A stretch of DNA of 51,172 nucleotides from JBIOYL01 sp044870185 (GTDB taxonomy: Bacteria > Actinomycetota > CALGFH01): the NCBI GenBank assembly GCA_044870185.1, contig JBIOYL010000188.1:1-51172 (forward strand), read 5' to 3'. Below are positions 1 to 7,890 of this stretch, piece after piece. Position numbers and translations under genes: made by a program. Each line of letters opens with the position of its first letter. Position 1 is the first letter of the stretch. A model generated the notes under the pieces. It worked only from the letters and a program-made list of their open reading frames with translations. It was not told the DNA's origin and searched no databases.

Positions 1-4
1 GCCG

Positions 5-60
5 CCATCAACGGCTGACGGAAGAACCCGTTGAGTACAACGTCGTACTCCATCAACGGC
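5..60. repeat. 11-bp direct repeat enclosing a 6-bp inverted repeat
   Basis: CCATCAACGGC occurs at 5-15 and again at 50-60. Between the copies, GAGTAC (33-38) and GTACTC (45-50) form a perfect 6-bp inverted repeat with a 6-nt spacer. No start codon with a convincing ribosome binding site follows closely, so the role is unknown; the upstream context lies outside the window. Confidence 0.35.
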
Positions 61-229
61 GACATGATAAACGGAGTCCCAACCTCCAGGTCCTCGTCGA
101 GCAACCACTGCGACCAACCGGACGGAAGCCCTGACACGAACGGCAGCGGTGCACCCGGCGACGGTAGTTCAGCGCGGGTGAACCGCACCCGCCATGCCTC
201 TCTGATCATAAGCGGCGATCTTCCGGTCA

Positions 230-739
230 ATGACCGCCTGTGCACAAGGGATCGTCATCAAGCCGCTGGACGGCCCGTACCGCCCGGGCCAGTCCGGCTG
301 GCACAAGCTGCGGGCCCGGACCACCACGGAGGCGATCGTCGCCGGCGTCACCGGCTCGGCGCGTGAGCCCCGCACGCTGCTGCTGGCCCGACTCGACCGC
401 ACCGGTCACTTGCGCTACGTCGGGCGGACCGCCCCGCTGGCGGCGCCATCCCGGCGCGAGATCGCGCTGCTATTGCAGCCGGCCACAGATCACCCGTGGC
501 CGGTGCCGCTGCCGGTGGCCTGGCAGGGCCGCCTCGGCAGACCGGAACCGCTGCCCTACGTGCCGCTGGTGCCGTCGCTGGTGGCCGAGTTCGGTGCCGA
601 TGTGGCCTTCGAGACTGGCCGGTTCCGGCATCCCGTGCGCTATCTGCGTCCGCGCCTGGACCTCGACCCGGCTGACATCCCGCCCTGGACTTACGCGCGA
701 CGGCCTGCAGGAAGCGGGACAGCCGCAGCCACCGAGTGA
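230..739 (+). pseudogene. Truncated ATP-dependent DNA ligase (C-terminal remnant)
   Basis: The frame starts inside the ligase catalytic core. GIVIKPLD (residues 7-14) fits nucleotidyltransferase motif IV and GWHKLRAR (23-30) fits motif V, whose lysines contact the nucleotide. The rest resembles the OB-fold part of LigC/LigD-type ligases. The adenylation motif (KxDG) and roughly 200 preceding residues are absent, and an in-frame TAA sits at 209-211, so the protein cannot be a working ligase. It is most simply the residue of a deletion or an insertion boundary. A short stand-alone expressed protein is possible, but no good Shine-Dalgarno sequence precedes the ATG. Confidence 0.7.
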
Positions 740-1051
740 GCTGCGCTGCCGACCCATGCCGCCGGCGGGGTTGGTCGCCTCGGCGGAACACCACGGCCGG
801 ACACCTGGGCGGCAAGCCTGGCCAACACCCGTCCTCCACCGTCGGCCGTCCAGATAGGACCTTGGTCGTGGCGTGCGAAACCCCTTTCCCTGGCGGCAGT
901 GACGGTGGTCTACTGATTGCCAAGGTGGTGCGCCCTCCCCCGTGGGCACACCACCTTCGATCGTCTCTTGCCGGGACGTGTCCGACGTTCGCGATGTGCT
1001 GTGGGCACACACCGCTCCGCTGCGCCGGAGCCACCGAACGGAGGTCATCAG
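740..1051. other. Gene-free interval with two stem-loops
   Basis: No supported gene. It holds the stem-loop at 922-957 and a smaller TGTGC/GCACA hairpin near 995-1009, just upstream of the ribosome binding site of the gene at 1052. No recognisable riboswitch was seen. Confidence 0.5.
922..957. terminator. Stem-loop, possible terminator or attenuator
   Basis: AAGGTGGTG (922-930) pairs perfectly with CACCACCTT (949-957), and inner CCC/GGG pairs tighten the stem. There is no U-tract. It could end transcription from the ligase remnant or act in the leader of the gene at 1052. Confidence 0.4.
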
Positions 1052-1252
1052 ATGGCGCGATACGCCACCCCGGGCGAGCTGAAGGCCGGCGACTGGTTCG
1101 TCGATCCGCATCGCGAGGGCAGGCGGCCCGCCGTGGTCGTCAAGGTGCTCAAGTCCGACCAGGGCAAGGTGAATTTCGAGCTGAACGACGACACCAAGTG
1201 GGGTGCCTGGACGGCCAGCTACGAGGCCGACGAGCAGCTCGAACTGGCCTGA
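1052..1252 (+). CDS. Small hypothetical protein (66 aa)
   Basis: I chose the ATG at 1052 because GGAGG lies about 8 nt upstream; a longer frame from 917 would begin in non-coding-looking sequence. The product is a compact acidic protein with alternating hydrophobic residues (AVVVKVLKS, VNFELNDD) suggesting a small beta-barrel or SH3-like fold. No catalytic motif, signal peptide or membrane segment is visible, and I do not recognise the family. It is followed by a strong hairpin, so it is probably transcribed alone or with the 922-957 leader. Confidence 0.7.
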   Translation: MARYATPGELKAGDWFVDPHREGRRPAVVVKVLKSDQGKVNFELNDDTKWGAWTASYEADEQLELA

Positions 1253-1266
1253 CCGCACTCCACGAT

Positions 1267-1299
1267 GTGCCCGGCCGCGCTTCCCCGACGGCCGGGCAC
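1267..1299 (+). terminator. Hairpin downstream of the 1052 gene
   Basis: GTGCCCGGCC (1267-1276) and GGCCGGGCAC (1290-1299) are perfect 10-bp complements separated by 13 nt, 14 bp after the stop codon. It lacks a U-tract, as is common for actinobacterial terminators. Confidence 0.55.
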
Positions 1300-1365
1300 C
1301 CCAGGTCAAACCAGCAAGCCGGGCGTCGCGCTGGCGCACGCACGTTCTGGAGAGGATCGGCCCCG

Positions 1366-1740
1366 ATGAACTTCCAGCCTCAGCTCGCCCAGCTGGTGAT
1401 GGCCGGGCAGAAGTCCGTGACGCGCCGGATCGCCAACGGCAACCCGCGTTCCCCGTGGAGCGCCGACGGTTGCAAGCTGAAGATCGGCGCCGACTACGCC
1501 GTGTGCCCCGGCCGCGGCAAGCCCGCTATCGGACGCGCCCGCGTCTTGAGCGTCGCGCTGGTCCGCCTGGGTCATCTGTCCACGGAGGAGGCCCGGCGGG
1601 AGGGCTTCGACAGCCCGGCCGCGTTCGAGGCGGCCTTCGCCCGCATCAACGGCCGCTACGACCCGGACGCGATGGTCTGGCGCGTCGAGGTCGAACGGGT
1701 CACCGTCACGCCCGGCCGCCGGTCTCACTCCGGCTCCTGA
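1366..1740 (+). CDS. ASCH-domain protein
   Basis: The 124-residue protein has the ASCH (PUA-like beta-barrel) layout. It opens with a Lys-Ser-Val-Thr-Arg-Arg segment typical of the family's first strand, has a central glycine-rich strand with YAVCPGRGK, and ends with MVWRVEVERV as the closing strand. ASCH domains bind RNA or nucleotides, and some relatives are amidohydrolases acting on modified nucleosides; the substrate here is unknown. The ATG at 1366 follows an AGAGGA ribosome binding site. The 3' end overlaps the convergent gene ending at 1725 by 16 bp, so transcripts of the two genes are antisense at their ends. Confidence 0.8.
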   Translation: MNFQPQLAQLVMAGQKSVTRRIANGNPRSPWSADGCKLKIGADYAVCPGRGKPAIGRARVLSVALVRLGHLSTEEARREGFDSPAAFEAAFARINGRYDPDAMVWRVEVERVTVTPGRRSHSGS

Positions 1741-2906
1741 TTCCCCTCACCCATCAGGTGATCCATCAAGGTGAACCCGGGTGGAGTCTCCACGTCGATC
1801 AACTCGTGCATGAATTGCGGGACAATCACCTGCAGAAGCTGGTACTGCCCGTTGGGGATCGCCTCGCGCAGCACCCGTAACGCCCGGGCCGTGTGCAGCA
1901 GGCCGACCGCCGTGGACGCCCGCGAGGCCAGGGTGTCCCGGCGGGCACGCAGCTCCGTCCGGACGATCATCCGGTGCAGGCCGACGACACTGCCCAGAAA
2001 CCACTCCAGGCACCCCGGCCCCGGCTGGCCGGCGGCCAGCTCGGCCTCCACGTTCTCGACCAGCTGCAGGGCCCAGACCCGCTGGGCGGCGGCGGTCTGC
2101 CACGCCAGCCGCAGCTGTTCGGACGTGGCCTGCTCGACGACCAGCAGCAGATCCTTGCGCATGTCCCCGGCGGGCATCATGGTGAATCCGGCGGCATCAC
2201 CGATCAGCGTCAGGTCGGGGTTGTTCTCGTACTCGAGCATCGACGCGGCGGGCATCGCGGCCCCCGCTGGGCCCATCGCCCGCATCATCGCGGCCATGGC
2301 CGGACCGGTCAGCTCCGTGCCTCCACCGAGCACCGCGGCCACCGACAGCGCGTCCAGGTCACGAGCGTTCATCGGCTCCGGTTGCGCGGGGCCCTTGTCG
2401 TACTGGGCGATCGACTCGTGTGACCACGGCAGCCACGCGGCGAGCTGATCGTCGATGCGCCGCATCCGCCTGGGCACCAGCACCCCGCGCGGGTGGGCGT
2501 CGAGCTCGCGCGCCACGACCTCCCACGTCCAGTCGCCGCGGTCGCCACCTTCGACGGCTTGCACCTCTCGCTCTGCCTTGAGCACCACCCGGTGGATGCT
2601 GGCGGCCAGCGCCGCCCGCACGGCGGGTTCGGGCACGACCAGGCCGGCGTCATACGCCAGCAGCGCCAGGTCGTGCGGGCGCCGCCCCGCCCGCGCGTGA
2701 CGCCCGAGCAACACCACCAGGTCGCCGGCCCCATCGGCCGGAGCGGAGGTGCTGCCGCGTCCCCGGCCGAGCGCACGCTGCGTGTTGGGCGGGAGCAGTC
2801 CGTGCGCGCGCCAGCGCTCAAGCTGCGACGCGGTGACCTTTACCGCGTGGGCTTCGGCGTACGCGACCAACTGCCGGTCGGCGGCTGACGGCGTTCCACG
2901 GGACAC
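1725..2906 (-). CDS. Hypothetical protein with MerR-like N-terminal helix-turn-helix
   Basis: 393 residues from a GTG start at 2906. Residues 24-50 (SQLERWRAHGLLPPN and the basic stretch after it) resemble the recognition-helix region of MerR-type DNA-binding domains. The remainder is a long, mostly helical domain of unknown family, rich in Ala, Met and Leu, with no membrane or catalytic motif. It is the third gene of a minus-strand operon after the exonuclease (3170-4825) and the 61-aa protein (2988-3173). The same helix-turn-helix style occurs in the exonuclease's N-terminal half, which suggests these proteins act together on DNA. Function beyond that is unknown. Confidence 0.7.
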   Translation of the reverse strand: MSRGTPSAADRQLVAYAEAHAVKVTASQLERWRAHGLLPPNTQRALGRGRGSTSAPADGAGDLVVLLGRHARAGRRPHDLALLAYDAGLVVPEPAVRAALAASIHRVVLKAEREVQAVEGGDRGDWTWEVVARELDAHPRGVLVPRRMRRIDDQLAAWLPWSHESIAQYDKGPAQPEPMNARDLDALSVAAVLGGGTELTGPAMAAMMRAMGPAGAAMPAASMLEYENNPDLTLIGDAAGFTMMPAGDMRKDLLLVVEQATSEQLRLAWQTAAAQRVWALQLVENVEAELAAGQPGPGCLEWFLGSVVGLHRMIVRTELRARRDTLASRASTAVGLLHTARALRVLREAIPNGQYQLLQVIVPQFMHELIDVETPPGFTLMDHLMGEGNQEPE

Positions 2907-2987
2907 GTGCAGACCATACGTCCACCGCGGCTACCCGGGTCTACCGCCGCTGCGGCGCATCGGCTGCGGAGAGGCCGGACTAGGGGT

Positions 2988-3173
2988 TCACGCCTGACCG
3001 CCAACGTCCGGCGCGGACGGCAGTTCGGCCTGCAGGTACAGGGTGTACCCATCACCATCGCGGCGCGGGCGCGGCTGGCGGCTTTCGCCGACCACCGTCA
3101 GCACGGTAGCCACGCGATCTGCAGCGGCGTGGAGCTCGTCGAGGTCAGCCGCGACGAGCCGTACGCGGATCAT
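2988..3173 (-). CDS. Small hypothetical protein coupled to exonuclease
   Basis: 61 residues. The ATG at 3173 overlaps the stop codon of the exonuclease gene as ATGA, which fixes the start and indicates translational coupling. The sequence begins MIRVRLVAADLDEL, continues with an amphipathic helix (HAAADRVATVLTVV) and ends with a beta hairpin (GYTLYLQAELP), consistent with a small alpha/beta fold. No family was recognised. Obligate co-translation implies a stoichiometric partner or accessory subunit of the exonuclease. Confidence 0.65.
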   Translation of the reverse strand: MIRVRLVAADLDELHAAADRVATVLTVVGESRQPRPRRDGDGYTLYLQAELPSAPDVGGQA

Positions 3174-4825
3174 CGGCGCAGCGCCTTGGGCTGGAACGCC
3201 GGAGCGGTCATTGCGGCGAGCAGTTCGGCGGCCACCTCGCAGTCTCCCCGCGCCCTGTGCCCCCCGCCCAGCGGCAGCCACCGGTGGCGCATCAGCCAGT
3301 CCGAGCGCCGGTTCATCAAACACGACCAGCGATGCTCGTCGGCAAGGTGGCGCGGGTCCAAGCCGTCGCGGCGGGCGTGCCGGGCCAGGGTGCCTTGGTC
3401 AAACTCGGCGTTGTACGCCAGTACCGTGCGGCCCTGGGTGACCTCCAGCAGCCGGGGCATCACCTGCGCCAGAGGCGGGGCGTCGACAAGTTCCTCATCG
3501 CTGATGCCGTGCACCCAGCGGGCCCCTGGCTGCACCGGGCAGCCCGGGTTCACCAGGGTGTCCAGCAGTACCTCGCCGGTGGCCGCGTCCAGGACGGCAA
3601 TCTCCACGACGTAGCCGACCAGATCGGTGGTCTCGGTGTCGAGGATGACGGCCGCGCCGGGTTCGCGCATCGCCCGGGCCCAGCGCAGCGCGGCGCCAGC
3701 CTCCGTGGCCACCGCGATCGACTCACGATGCTGGCGCAAGTACGGATGGGCGAGGATCGCCGCCTTGAACTCCTTGACGGTGGGGCCGCCGTCCACTCGC
3801 TCGAAGTCGACCTCCCAACTCCCGGCGTTGTTGTTCCACCAGGCCCACACTTCGCAGCGGTACCGGTCGCCCAACTCAGCGATGCCCCGCCGGATGACCG
3901 CCGCCCGGTCGATTGGCCGGCGGGCCAGGTGCCGCAGCGGCGACGGCTCGCCCGGCTTGACCGTCCGCACGGCTTCCCAGTCGATATCCGGGTGCTCGCG
4001 CAGCCCTTCCAAATCGCCGACCCGGTAGAGCGGCACGTCCACCCACCTGTACTTGGTGACCTGGGTGGCGGTATGGGTCTTCGGCGCAACCAGGTCCGCC
4101 GCCAGCAGCCACTTGAAATCACTCTCGCGGATCTCCAGGTGAACGGCGGCCTGGTGGGTCATCAGCAGCCGGTCTAGCCGCACCTGCTCGGCCAGCTCCT
4201 CGTCGCCGGCGAGTGCATCCAGGTCGGACTTGGCGTACCGGTCTAACCGCCCCATCGTCAGGCCGCGCTGCTTGGCGACCCGGCCGAACTCGTCGCGCCG
4301 CCAGCCGAGGTATCCAGGGGCGTCCCACTGGCTGACGCTGCTCGCGACCCACGCCTGGCGCTCGGCCACGATCGCACCCAGCGCGTCCACGTCGACCGCA
4401 TCCAACGCCCTGCAGTCCCACAGCGGCCATTCCTTGTACCAGCCAGCCACCGCGAGCGTTCCGGCGTCCGCCAGCGCCTCGACGTCGTGCTTCTGCACCT
4501 CCAGACCGGTCCGTTCGGCCAGCCGGGCCGCGGCCTTGTGTCCGCCGATCGGCGCGTCCACTCCCACGAAGGCCACGATCTCGTCGCGTCGCTGGGCCAC
4601 CTCGTTGGCTACCGCACGCGACCAGCGTCCCGTCGCAGTGTCGGGGGCCGGGATCAGCCCGGCGGCCCGGGCGGCGTCCCACTGCCACTCGGCCAGTCCG
4701 GTGTGCCGGAGCACCTGCACCGGGCCGAAATCGGTCAGCGGCGGCTTCGGCTTGGGCTCCGTGCGGGCCGCGGTCGGCACCACTGCGGCACCGGTTCCGG
4801 TCGTGCTCTCAGCCACGTTGCTCAC
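3170..4825 (-). CDS. DEDDh 3'-5' exonuclease with MerR-like N-terminal modules
   Basis: 551 residues from a GTG at 4825, preceded by AGAGGA; the frame is open further upstream but that part is not protein-like. The C-terminal ~160 residues form a DnaQ-type exonuclease with ILDTET (Exo I, Asp-396 and Glu-398), AYNAEFD (Exo II, near 470-476) and H523 with D528 (Exo III), so all metal-binding acidic residues and the histidine are present. The N-terminal ~280 residues contain three stretches resembling MerR-like winged helices, near 26-60, 84-125 and 230-280, for example YRWVDVPLYRVGDLEGL. The enzyme should remove nucleotides from DNA or RNA 3' ends; the N-terminal part probably targets it. First gene of a three-gene operon. 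Confidence 0.82.
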   Translation of the reverse strand: MSNVAESTTGTGAAVVPTAARTEPKPKPPLTDFGPVQVLRHTGLAEWQWDAARAAGLIPAPDTATGRWSRAVANEVAQRRDEIVAFVGVDAPIGGHKAAARLAERTGLEVQKHDVEALADAGTLAVAGWYKEWPLWDCRALDAVDVDALGAIVAERQAWVASSVSQWDAPGYLGWRRDEFGRVAKQRGLTMGRLDRYAKSDLDALAGDEELAEQVRLDRLLMTHQAAVHLEIRESDFKWLLAADLVAPKTHTATQVTKYRWVDVPLYRVGDLEGLREHPDIDWEAVRTVKPGEPSPLRHLARRPIDRAAVIRRGIAELGDRYRCEVWAWWNNNAGSWEVDFERVDGGPTVKEFKAAILAHPYLRQHRESIAVATEAGAALRWARAMREPGAAVILDTETTDLVGYVVEIAVLDAATGEVLLDTLVNPGCPVQPGARWVHGISDEELVDAPPLAQVMPRLLEVTQGRTVLAYNAEFDQGTLARHARRDGLDPRHLADEHRWSCLMNRRSDWLMRHRWLPLGGGHRARGDCEVAAELLAAMTAPAFQPKALRR

Positions 4826-5048
4826 CTGCCGGGTTCCTCTCGTTCCGGTGACAGCGGCGGATCCAGGATGCCGCAGCCGTACGACGGTTCCTGGTAGCCC
4901 GTGCCGCCTTGCCTGTTCAGGCGACCAAGGGCTCATGCGGCGACGTGGACAGCGTTTAGAGCCCCGCGACCTTCGGAGAGCTGACCATGGTGCGGCTTGG
5001 TTGGCTTGACGCAATGCCCCAGGTGGGGGCGCTGGTACGGAGGCAGTG

Positions 5049-5234
5049 ATGTCTCGTAAGGAAACTCCCGATGGGCCGCAGCCGCCGCTGCTTGATCCGC
5101 GCACGTGTCTGGTGGTGGCGATGGCGGCCGGCGCGGGCCTGGCCTCCGCCCACAGCGAGTCGTGGGCCACCGCGATCACCACCGGCCTGGCGGTGCTGGT
5201 GGCGCTGCAGGCAGTGATCGGGCGGTGGAGATGA
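5049..5234 (+). CDS. Small membrane protein, hypothetical
   Basis: 61 residues. GGAGG at 5039-5043 sits 5 nt before the ATG at 5049; the in-frame GTG at 5046 would be too close. Residues 20-34 and 42-57 are hydrophobic (CLVVAMAAGAGLASA, AITTGLAVLVALQAV), separated by a short polar turn, giving a predicted two-segment hairpin in the membrane with both ends on one side. No known family. It is convergent with the gene ending at 5244 and divergent from the exonuclease operon. Confidence 0.65.
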   Translation: MSRKETPDGPQPPLLDPRTCLVVAMAAGAGLASAHSESWATAITTGLAVLVALQAVIGRWR

Positions 5235-5243
5235 CGGTCAGGT

Positions 5244-5747
5244 TCAGCCGACGGCCAGCACCGCAGGATGCCGGTCGGCTGGGTGGTACGCCCAGGTGCT
5301 GGCGCTGGCACCAGTGATCTGCCAGCGGTCGGTGACGTCCCAGCGCTGCTCGGCCAGGATGGTGGCAGCGGCGCGGATCGCCCCGGCAAGGCTCACGCCG
5401 CTGTCGCCGAGGCCGTCGCGGATCGGCGCAAGGTGCTCGGCCAGCGTGCGGCGCAGCCACCACCGGCCGGACTCGTCGGTGTGCACGCGCAGCGTCCATA
5501 CCGCCGTCGCCCATTCGGGCTGGTGTTCTGCCTTGCCAAGCTCGGTGGTGGCCTGGTCACCGTCGCGCCGCCACGGCCCTACGGGCACCTCCCGCCGGGT
5601 CCGGGCCAGCACGATCTCGGCTTCGACGATCGCGTCCTCGAGGCGGCTGGCGTGAAGGCGCAGGCCGCTGGAGACGAACCCGCCGCCGTACAGACGCGCG
5701 CACCAGATGCCGCTGTCGTCGCGTCGCACCATGACGGTGTGGCTCAT
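5244..5747 (-). CDS. Hypothetical protein (167 aa)
   Basis: The ATG at 5747 follows GGGAAGAC, an acceptable ribosome binding site. The protein is a soluble alpha/beta polypeptide opening with MSHTVMVRRDDSG, followed by helix LEDAIVEAEIVLARTRREV and a C-terminal helical part (LAGAIRAAATILAEQRWDV). No motif links it to a known enzyme. It is the only minus-strand gene between the exonuclease operon and the non-coding locus at 5.9 kb, and its promoter must lie in the 439-bp interval to its right. Confidence 0.7.
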   Translation of the reverse strand: MSHTVMVRRDDSGIWCARLYGGGFVSSGLRLHASRLEDAIVEAEIVLARTRREVPVGPWRRDGDQATTELGKAEHQPEWATAVWTLRVHTDESGRWWLRRTLAEHLAPIRDGLGDSGVSLAGAIRAAATILAEQRWDVTDRWQITGASASTWAYHPADRHPAVLAVG

Positions 5748-5900
5748 GTCTTCCCTCCCGTGCCGGGACCTGTTTCGGTGAGTGTCCCCCGTAGATCAGA
5801 CATGAGCTAGCTGGGCGCAATCGGCGGGCCGCCCCCGGCGCGGACGACCACCGGGCCGGACGGCTTGTTCGGCGTCGCTCCCTCGGCCCTGGTCCGGCCG

Positions 5901-5928
5901 TTGCATCGGCGGCGACGGCGAGTACGAT
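5901..5928 (+). promoter_or_regulatory. Candidate housekeeping sigma promoter
   Basis: TTGCAT (5901-5906) and TACGAT (5923-5928) are separated by 16 bp, close to the -35/-10 consensus of the principal sigma factor. The predicted start falls near 5935, exactly where the structured RNA segment begins. Confidence 0.5.
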
Positions 5929-5932
5929 CGCT

Positions 5933-6060
5933 GGCAAGTGGCGGAATGCTAAGCGGTCATGGCAAGGGCTCGCGAAGTCCGTCCCCGTCCGGAAACGGAT
6001 GAGCAGAGGGTGTTGGGCACCCACCTTGCCCGGGCAAGGCGAGACCACGGTCTCGCCTTT
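5933..6060 (+). ncRNA. Candidate structured small RNA, partly tRNA-Leu-like
   Basis: GGCAAG (5933-5938) pairs with CTTGCC (6025-6030) to close the fold, and a neighbouring TGG/CCA helix can extend it around one bulge. Inside are GGGCT/AGTCC (5967-5980), a 6-bp stem capped by a GAAA tetraloop (CGTCCG/CGGATG, about 5986-6001), and GGGTG/CACCC (6008-6022). AGTGGCGGAATG at 5937-5948 matches the 5' region of bacterial tRNA-Leu and the GAAA hairpin sits where a long variable arm would be. However, the T-loop lacks the TTC signature, the D-stem does not close, and the anticodon loop is irregular. It may be a decayed tRNA-like gene or an unrelated regulatory RNA; no protein-coding frame fits. Confidence 0.5.
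6036..6059 (+). terminator. Intrinsic terminator of the small RNA
   Basis: AAGGCGAGACC (6036-6046) and GGTCTCGCCTT (6049-6059) are perfect 11-bp complements with a 2-nt apex, followed by a short pyrimidine-rich stretch. This is the strongest hairpin in the left part of the window and ends the RNA locus cleanly. Confidence 0.7.
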
Positions 6061-6186
6061 CGCTTACCCACCAAGTGAAACGGCCCTACCGCGCCGCCCG
6101 CACCCAGGCGGGGGGCAGCGAAAGTAGCCGGGCGCGACCACTATGGATGGGGACGGCCTGGGTGAGCCTGGATCGGAGTGACCCAC

Positions 6187-7011
6187 ATGGACGTACGGGA
6201 AGTCGAAGCGCTCGTTCGCGACACGTACCGGTCGCTGCTCGCCTCGCCCGGGCCGGCGGGCTGGGGACGACTGGGTGAGATCGTGTCGCTGGCCGAGTTG
6301 CGCGGCGCGTTGCCCGCCGCTCTCCCCCGCGATCAGCTCGACGCGGCGCTGCAGAACTTGGCCGACCACAGTGACGTTCACATCTTCCCGCGGTCGGACC
6401 AGAGGAACGCCCACCCCATTGACCAGGAAGCGGCACTGGTGGTCGGCGGGCAACACCAGCACGCCATCATGATCGATGCCGGGAAGTCGGCCGACCTGGT
6501 GGCAGGGCGGCTGAGCATGCGCGAAAGGGACCGGGCCGAGTCGATGGTGGCGGCGCTGGACGACGGCATCCTGGCCGAGGTGGCCTCCCTGATGAACGTG
6601 AACCTCAGCGACGATCCGCAGGTGCTGCGGCAGCGGCTGGTGGACACGTCAGTGGCCAATCACGACGCATGGCTGGCAGCCGCCGTCCAAACCACCGAGG
6701 ACGGCAACCTTCTCTACCGCGCGGAGAACGAGCCGCAGAGCCTGTCAGCCGACGAGATCGTCAAGGTTCAGGCGGCGGCCGGTCGGCACGCCGGCAATCC
6801 CGACAGCTGGCGCCCGATGCGTGAACGAGCCGAACGCTGGCTGGCCCAGACCGCCTCGGCAGGCCCGCAGACGCCCCCGACGGCGGCGAGCTTGGCCCGC
6901 ACATCGTTCTCGACACCGGCCGAGGCGGGTACGCCCCCGGATGCCGCCGCGGCGCCCGGCAGCGCTGGCACCACGGCGGTGCAGCAAGGCACACCACACC
7001 GGCGCCGATAG
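6187..7011 (+). CDS. Hypothetical protein with possible N-terminal winged helix
   Basis: 274 residues. The ATG at 6187 is 8 nt after GGAG (6175-6178); the upstream GTG overlaps that site and is less likely. Residues 1-95 read as three helices followed by a beta hairpin (LPRDQLDAALQNLADHSDVHIFP), compatible with a winged helix. The middle is helical and the last ~50 residues are Ala/Pro/Thr-rich and probably disordered. No catalytic motif. It lies directly downstream of the structured RNA terminator and is convergent, 7 bp apart, with the gene ending at 7019. Confidence 0.7.
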   Translation: MDVREVEALVRDTYRSLLASPGPAGWGRLGEIVSLAELRGALPAALPRDQLDAALQNLADHSDVHIFPRSDQRNAHPIDQEAALVVGGQHQHAIMIDAGKSADLVAGRLSMRERDRAESMVAALDDGILAEVASLMNVNLSDDPQVLRQRLVDTSVANHDAWLAAAVQTTEDGNLLYRAENEPQSLSADEIVKVQAAAGRHAGNPDSWRPMRERAERWLAQTASAGPQTPPTAASLARTSFSTPAEAGTPPDAAAAPGSAGTTAVQQGTPHRRR

Positions 7012-7018
7012 ACCGGGA

Positions 7019-7480
7019 TCAGCGGCAGCACTGCTCCGCTGCCGCCTTCATGAGGGGCCTGCGCCCGACAGCCAACTCTCGCAGCCAGCCCCCACGCCTG
7101 GGCGCGCGGTCGGCGAACGCCGCCGCCAGGTCCAGCCAATCGTCGAAAGTGACCTGCAGCTGATGGGCCGAGGCGAGCCGACCGGCGACCTGCTGCGGAG
7201 TCCAGCCCTCCTCGATCTGCGGCATCCACGCCCCCGATCTGTCGGTCCAGAACGCAAGCCGGCCCGGCCGAGAATCGCTGCGCAACATGATGTCGCAGGT
7301 CCAGTCGTTGTCGGCGCACTCCACAAAGACGCCCGGGAACACCTTCCGGCGGCGCCAGCCGTGCCACGCGGTGGCGAACTGGCTTTCCATCATGAGGACT
7401 GGCAGGGCGGACCAGCCCAGATGAACGCAGCTCAGCGCCAGGCCCTCACCGACGATCGCGTGCTGTCTGTCGCGTAACAC
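7019..7480 (-). CDS. Hypothetical protein (153 aa)
   Basis: I chose GTG at 7480 because AAGG lies 7 nt upstream; a longer frame from 7561 would overlap the preceding gene. The protein has a Trp-rich beta core (WHGWRRRKVFPGVFVEC, DWTCDIMLRSDSRPGRLAFWTD) and a helical C-terminus (TFDDWLDLAAAFADRA). It looks soluble and is of unknown family. It is the last gene of the long minus-strand series and follows the paralogous gene 7512-7877 after 31 bp. Confidence 0.65.
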   Translation of the reverse strand: MLRDRQHAIVGEGLALSCVHLGWSALPVLMMESQFATAWHGWRRRKVFPGVFVECADNDWTCDIMLRSDSRPGRLAFWTDRSGAWMPQIEEGWTPQQVAGRLASAHQLQVTFDDWLDLAAAFADRAPRRGGWLRELAVGRRPLMKAAAEQCCR

Positions 7481-7511
7481 GACACCACCTTCTGTCTCCG
7501 CGTACCGTCCG

Positions 7512-7877
7512 CTAACTGGATGCAGGCTTGCCGGTGTCGAGCTGGGCGCGCAGATCGGCAAAGACGGTTCGTGCGCTCTCCACAGTGTCCTCGCCGATGT
7601 CGAACCGCAGCCGCTCCAGCGCCTCGTCGGCGGTGTACCCGGCGGCCGCGAGCCGATCGCGGTCGTCGATGATCACGGCGACGGCGAGGACTTCACCGCT
7701 CGACCAGGCGGGCCACGGCTGGCCAGGATCGAGCCGGCGCACGAGGCGCGCCTTGTTCAGCCAGTCGTCCAGCAGCCGCGGCCCGGTGCCTGCGGTCTGG
7801 TCCGCGATCCACTGCTGCAGACCGCCGCGTGGGATGACGATCGGCTCGTCGCGGCCGCCGAACTGCTGCTGGCCCAT
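7512..7877 (-). CDS. Hypothetical protein, paralogue of 17042-17371
   Basis: 121 residues. The core from PIVIPRGGLQQW through PWPAWS, GEVLAVAVI and EALERLR is shared with the protein at 17042-17371; about half of aligned positions are identical by eye. The conserved block is a mixed helix/strand domain without recognised catalytic residues. The ATG at 7877 follows a weak purine stretch. Both copies sit beside other unknown minus-strand genes, so the pair probably arose by duplication of a segment. Function unknown. Confidence 0.75.
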   Translation of the reverse strand: MGQQQFGGRDEPIVIPRGGLQQWIADQTAGTGPRLLDDWLNKARLVRRLDPGQPWPAWSSGEVLAVAVIIDDRDRLAAAGYTADEALERLRFDIGEDTVESARTVFADLRAQLDTGKPASS

Positions 7878-7890
7878 GTCGCGTCCTTTC

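Larger units (their letters stand above)
5748..6186. other. 439-bp interval holding an RNA locus
   Basis: No protein gene. The right half contains promoter-like hexamers (5901-5928), a foldable segment (5933-6030) and an 11-bp terminator stem (6036-6059). The left half (5748-5900) should carry the promoter of the gene starting at 5747, but I could not place it. Confidence 0.6.

Noticed and set aside
5932..6031. Functional tRNA-Leu gene
   Set aside because: The T-loop lacks TTC, the D-stem does not close, and the first acceptor pair and the anticodon loop do not fit, so only a tRNA-like or decayed RNA can be claimed.
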